A stretch of 64,000 nt of DNA from Ciborinia camelliae (taxonomy: Eukaryota > Ascomycota > Leotiomycetes > Helotiales > Sclerotiniaceae), in contig JANPYM010000002.1 of the NCBI GenBank assembly GCA_025890175.1, positions 1,351,976 through 1,415,975 of the forward strand. Reading direction: 5' to 3'. A program made the translations under genes and the position numbers. Positions 59,616 to 64,000 of the stretch are shown here, piece by piece (positions within the stretch are counted from its first letter, which is position 1; every line of letters starts with the position of its first letter). The notes under the pieces are model-generated. The model saw only the letters and a list, made by a program, of their open reading frames with translations. It was not told the DNA's origin and made no database searches.

Positions 59616-62365
59616 ATGTCAAAAGCCCCCAAGATGATGTCACGACAACAGCAATCCAGACATGGCACTGACAAGATCTCAGAAATGAACAGAACGAAAG
59701 CAGATGTAAGCGACCTATGGATACAGCATCAGCGCCGAAATACGAAGACAACTCAATCTTGGGCGTGCATTTATTGCCCAGAGCGCAAGATATGCCTTAC
59801 AGAAATCGACTTGTGGAACCATGCAGAAAAGGACCATCGGGATAGAATTCCATCGGACCAAGATGAACTGAAGCGATTTCGAAAATCATATGAGAGTGAC
59901 AGTGCTCTGAAAAGGTCAGCATCTTTCTCTGTGGGTAGCAAGGCATGCAAGGCTGTGTGTACCTTGGGAGGAAAAGTAATACTGACTCAAAGTTACAAAG
60001 ACCGATAAAAGATGACTCTCAACCGCGAAAACAGTCACATAATGGGGCTACCATGGCTCAAGCAGACACCCCACCCTCATACTTACAATCTAAGAGACCC
60101 CTCAACTCTCCCCAACCTACAAGATCACTTTCCGGCCTTCAAGCATTAAATCTAGGACCAAACGAAGATAATACGATGGAGAATGAAGATGTGACAACAG
60201 ACCAGCCGCGCAAGAGAGCGGCAGTCGGTGATGGTATATCAGCAGGCTCAGCATCACCATTTCGTGAAGCTTCAGAGTCACCCCCACCAAGAAGGTCTGC
60301 AGCTAGACCTACTTCTGGACCATTTTCGACATCAGATACAGAAACTCGACGACAGGCCACAAAGGGACAACTCTGGACCCCTGATCAAGACTCTCCATTG
60401 ACAAGATCATCCTTTGATCCCTCTAACATTGCTTCTATTCAAGCGTCAAAGTCTCGAGCTCAATCATTCAAACCAGCCAATCGAAGACCCATGAAAACAT
60501 CTTCAGGTCAAACTTCATCCCGACCAGCAACTCAGCAGCAGCACCACCACCATCATCATCATCATGATCAGGCTAATACCCCATCTGCAATCTTACCCAA
60601 TAGGACACCCTCGGAAACTGATTCAAGATCTCAAAGTCAAGAGTACAGCATTATTCTTCAGCCAGAGACAAGACCTATCTCTCAAGAGCAACTCGTAGCA
60701 GAGGTTAAAGGGATATATGCCGGCCTTGTAATGGTTGAAGCTAAGTGTATCGAGGTTGACAATAAGCAAGCTACACTTGCGCAAGGTGATCCTCCCACAC
60801 AACCAAGGCTTAATAATGAGCAATGGCAAGCTCTCATCGCTTTGCATCGTACTCTACTCCACGAACACCACGACTTCTTTCTAGCCTCTCAGCATCCATC
60901 TGCTAGTCCTGCTCTACGCCGCTTAGCATCAAAATATGCCATGCCTGCTAGAATGTGGCGACATGGTATTCATTCCTTTCTGGAACTCCTCAGACACCGG
61001 CTACCTGCTTCACTTGATCACATGCTTGCATTTATATACTTGGCATATTCGATGATGGCCTTGTTATACGAGACCGTACCAGCTTTCGAAGATACTTGGA
61101 TTGAATGCTTGGGTGATTTAGGGCGATACAGGATGGCCATTGAAGATGACGATATCAAAGACAGAGAAGTTTGGACCGGTGTCGCACGCCATTGGTACTC
61201 AAAAGCTTCCGATAAAGCCCCCACGACTGGTAGGCTCTATCATCACCTTGCTATTTTAGCACGACCAAATGCTCTCCAGCAATTGTATTACTATTCAAAA
61301 TCGTTGTGTGTTGCAGTTCCCTTCGCATCTGCACGAGAATCGATACTTACACTCTTTGATCCTGTCCTTAATGCTGAGAATGGGCAAGGTCAGTATCGAT
61401 TGCCACCTTTGGATACCGCATTTATCCGAGCACACGGGCATTTATTCACAAACAGAACCATGGAGAGGTTTGGGCCTGCAGTACAAGAGTTCCTTGGACT
61501 ACTTGACAGTCAAATTGGCCGAGTAACGAAAAAGTTTATGGAGCAAGGCTGTCATATTGCCATATCCAATAATGTTGCCATGCTTGGATTTGCGTCTAAT
61601 GAGAATCCCCTTATGAAAGCTATGGCGTTTTCCTCGGAAGACAAGGAAGCTGACGTTGATATGGATGAATCTCAGGATGAATCTTCACCCTTCATGATAG
61701 CATTCAAACACGCACAGAACCTCAGTAATTCTGCATTGGAGATCGTATTACAAAGAATAGGCGATCCAAATGTTCTCCCCTTCACTCATGTCTCTCTTGT
61801 TTTCATGTTTCGAATGTCTCATTTTTCAGGCGCGATGGATATTTTGGCACCGGCGTTCCCATGGCAATCTCTGGCTATTATGCTCAATACGTTACTTAAG
61901 TCATACAAGTCTCTCAGCCGCATTGAAGATAATAAGTTCCCACTACCAGAGAAAGATGACATCCGCCCCTTTCCCGAAGATTTTGGAATGCGCGGTTTAT
62001 TATGGGCAGAGAAATACTTTCCTGAAAGATGGTTTCTTAACGAGAAAACTGACGAAGAAGAGAAATATCACGAGCTTCCATCCATGCTCGAGCAACGCAA
62101 AGAACGCATCTTATGGCTAGCTTGTCGTATTGCTGATGCCGGTCCATGGATCAACTTTGATAGTTCCAAGCCTGAGTTTTTTGTTGAGAGTAATGATGCA
62201 GACATGGAGTTCTTGAAGTCCCGGTCCTTGACTTTTGCTTCAGCGACTACTACTGGCGCTCTTGCTAAAGCAGAATCTTGGTCAACCGTAGAAACCTATC
62301 CTGATGCTGGAGAAGACATGTCATCCATCACGATGACTGCAGCAGATACACCCCCTCATCAATGA
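59616..62365 (+). CDS. Est1-type DNA/RNA-binding-domain protein with N-terminal C2H2 finger
   Basis: Two exons, 59616-59930 and 59993-62365, give 895 residues. The 62-nt intron (GTGGGT ... ACTGAC ... AAAG) is the choice that joins the two frames in phase; two other splices are poorer. Residues 51-74 form a C2H2-like finger (C-x2-C-x14-H-x4-H). Residues about 110-330 are disordered and contain eight histidines at 289-296. From about 335 lies an Est1/SMG5-7-type helical domain: EQWQALIALHRTLLHEHHDF, ALRRLASKYAMPARMWRHGI, FEDTWIECLGDLGRYRMAIED, WYSKASDKAPTTGRLYHHLA and LARPNALQQLYYYSKSL. This 14-3-3/TPR-like fold binds RNA or phosphopeptides in telomerase and nonsense-mediated decay factors. No PIN domain is present. 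Fungal Est1-like paralogues with fingers are common; the exact role is unknown. Confidence 0.85.
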
Positions 62366-62876
62366 GCAATCAAAGCAAACCATTTGCTTGAGAATACTTT
62401 CAAATTTTAAACATCTTTAATGCTGGGAAAACGATTTAAGTATGATAAAAGAAACCATATCAAATTGATGGTATGTGCCACAGCAACCTTGAAATAGCAT
62501 TGAACCTGATGTAATGTGTAGATTTCATCGCGGCAAGTCATTCAACAGGCTTCGTGAAACATAGAAAACTTCCAGTGGCTGCAAAGTCCATTGCCTTTTT
62601 TCATGTCTTCTATGAACGATGGTGGCGGTACAAACGTTTATCTAGACAGCCAAATAACATGTGGTCTTTCTTTCAGTGGCAGGATGGGAAACTTGTTTTC
62701 ATCTATGGTCGCAATTTTGAAGCATGTTGGCATGGTCAAATTGCTCTTATGAGCATACCTTATGAACTTTATCATACGTTGTTTTCTTTTCTTTTCCAAT
62801 TCTTTTGACGTTCGAGGCAGGATTTTCTTATTTCAGTTGTAATGCAGTCATGAGAATCACGATTGATGAAGTTCGC

Positions 62877-62908
62877 AAAACATGCCACGTACACACGTGG
62901 CATGTTTT
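62877..62908. repeat. Perfect hairpin, 14-bp arms and 4-nt loop
   Basis: AAAACATGCCACGT, loop ACAC, then ACGTGGCATGTTTT. The arms are fully complementary and contain CCACGT/ACGTGG half-sites of the bHLH/bZIP E-box/G-box type. It lies about 510 bp downstream of the Est1-like stop. Confidence 0.9.
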
Positions 62909-63642
62909 GATTATTGGTTTTGGCACTTGATAAAAAGCGATTTTGAGTGAGTTGATGTGGATGAATTGTGTGTGCTCTATGAAGATTGCTTTGCTGATCT
63001 ATCCAGCAAACAATTTCATATAGTATGGATCGAAGAAAGGCTTTTCTTACGTATCAATTCCTAGAGAACAATGCATGTATGCCCATAGCGACGCTGCCTT
63101 GAGACAATCTGCCCCGAATCACGGGATCCCAACGCGAATCTAGACCGAAGCACGAGGCAAAAGGACTCGGCATCCGGTACATTCGGCTGGATTATCGGAG
63201 TCGGTTAAATGCTGCTTAGCCGAGTGTTGCTCATTCTCGCCCCAAGAGTCATGTTGCATAATATGGCTGAATCTAGAGCTGGAGAGTTGGGCCACATCAG
63301 TCTCAACCAAAACTTCTTATAAGTGTGGTAAGAAGGTGGTGGTGCAGCTTAGCGCCCCTTTTTCATGGTTTATCGAGGTTTTATTCTTTTACGGGCTGAT
63401 GACGACGTGGACTCAAGATAATGCACCGTCTATTGGTCTTCAATTATTCGGGCGCACATACACAGGCAAATAGCTTGATAGCCTAAGCGGCTCATTCTAT
63501 ATGATGGAAACAATGGTTCAAGTATATATTTGAGTCTACCTCCGATTCTTTACTTATAATTGTGGCCGGTATGATGCCGACACGTCTGGCCGATTGGAGA
63601 TATCTTTGAGGGCTAATGATTTAAGGCGACTCTCGAGGCACT

Positions 63643-63939
63643 TTGTTGCTACACAGAATATCTCTCGTCATTACCCGCTACGGCTGCGATTCACAGGAGT
63701 TTTTGGCAAGAATAAGCAGGAGGAAGCCTCGATTGGAGTTCCGTCGACCGGAGTTATGGGCATATATTCGTATGACGTTGGAAGTAGGATTTCAATGCGT
63801 TGTGGTTACAAATTTTATCGTCAGTTTCATTCCTCCAGCCTTATCGGGCTTGTTTTCAAACACTCATACGCTGCCATGCATACCGAGAGCTTACTTTTGC
63901 AGATTTGAGCCTCATCATTGCAGGAGTATACATCATTGA
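63643..63939 (+). pseudogene. Possible partial or decayed membrane-protein coding stretch
   Basis: A 98-codon frame includes RRPELWAYIRMTLEVGFQ followed by a hydrophobic run CVVVTNFIVSFIPPALSGLF, which could be a transmembrane helix. An overlapping frame (to 63997) continues LIIAGVYIIDELKGSLEFYS. The two might be joined by a frameshift, or be exons of a gene that runs beyond the window. I do not recognise a family, so this is only a weak call. Confidence 0.2.
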
Positions 63940-64000
63940 TGAGTTGAAAGGTTCTCTAGAATTTTATTCCTTACCATCAAGAGAGAGACCCGACTAGAAA

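Larger units (their letters stand above)
62366..64000. other. Region downstream of the Est1-like gene
   Basis: No firmly supported gene. An 84-codon frame at 62554-62808 (rich in Phe/Trp) and the 63594-63997 frames are listed or discussed separately. The rest shows no structure beyond one perfect hairpin at 62877-62908. Confidence 0.45.

Noticed and set aside
62554..62808. 84-codon plus-strand frame rich in Phe and Trp
   Set aside because: Odd composition and no motif; likely chance in the 3' flank of the Est1-like gene.

Overview
The window looks like nuclear DNA of a filamentous ascomycete. Genes carry short introns (about 50-160 nt) with GT(R)NGT donors and CTRAY-like branch sites, and the proteins are typical Pezizomycotina orthologues. 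The best lineage clue is the ERG27 3-ketosteroid reductase (22792-24497). Its spliced reading frame places Thr at residue 63 and Phe at residue 412, the two positions at which fenhexamid-resistance changes are reported in Botrytis cinerea Erg27. I therefore infer Leotiomycetes, probably Sclerotiniaceae (Botrytis-like). This is inference, not a database match.

Layout, 0-31 kb (gene-rich, mostly housekeeping): 3' part of a Dr1/NC2-beta histone-fold gene (+); Ecm4-type glutathione transferase (-); a repeat-dense gap with a roughly 210-bp uninterrupted (TAG)n tract; mitochondrial enoyl reductase ETR1 (-); a disordered fungal protein (-); a class I methyltransferase (+); mitochondrial GatA/HER2 (-) divergent from a secreted 5'-nucleotidase-like metallophosphatase (+); a CCoAOMT-type O-methyltransferase (-) divergent from IMP-specific 5'-nucleotidase ISN1 (+); ERG27 (+) convergent with an archaemetzincin-like M54 protease (-); a decayed fungal AAA-ATPase (-); and a Pcl-type cyclin (-).

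Layout, 31-64 kb (gene-poor): about 9 kb without a convincing gene upstream of the cyclin; a GH81 endo-beta-1,3-glucanase (-) with a 20-nt last exon; a 237-bp MITE-like element with TA duplications; a truncated short-chain dehydrogenase relic; then more than 13 kb with no intact gene except decayed coding stretches, notably one at 55.06-55.96 kb of unknown family. An Est1-type RNA/DNA-binding-domain protein with an N-terminal C2H2 finger (+) follows at 59.6-62.4 kb.

The genes do not form a cluster or pathway. Functions are scattered: transcription repression, glutathione metabolism, mitochondrial fatty-acid synthesis, mitochondrial Gln-tRNA formation, nucleotide salvage, sterol synthesis, cell cycle and cell wall. 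Three relics (AAA, SDR, unknown) carry stops, frameshifts or lost key residues. Several changes in the first two are G-to-A on the coding strand, the direction expected from repeat-induced point mutation, but this is too little to prove it. I see no biosynthetic cluster, no CRISPR and no convincing tRNA or rRNA. Nothing here clearly qualifies as a new multi-gene system. The items most worth a second look are the relics, the MITE, the ISN1 microexons and the altered residues in the M54 protease and GatA.
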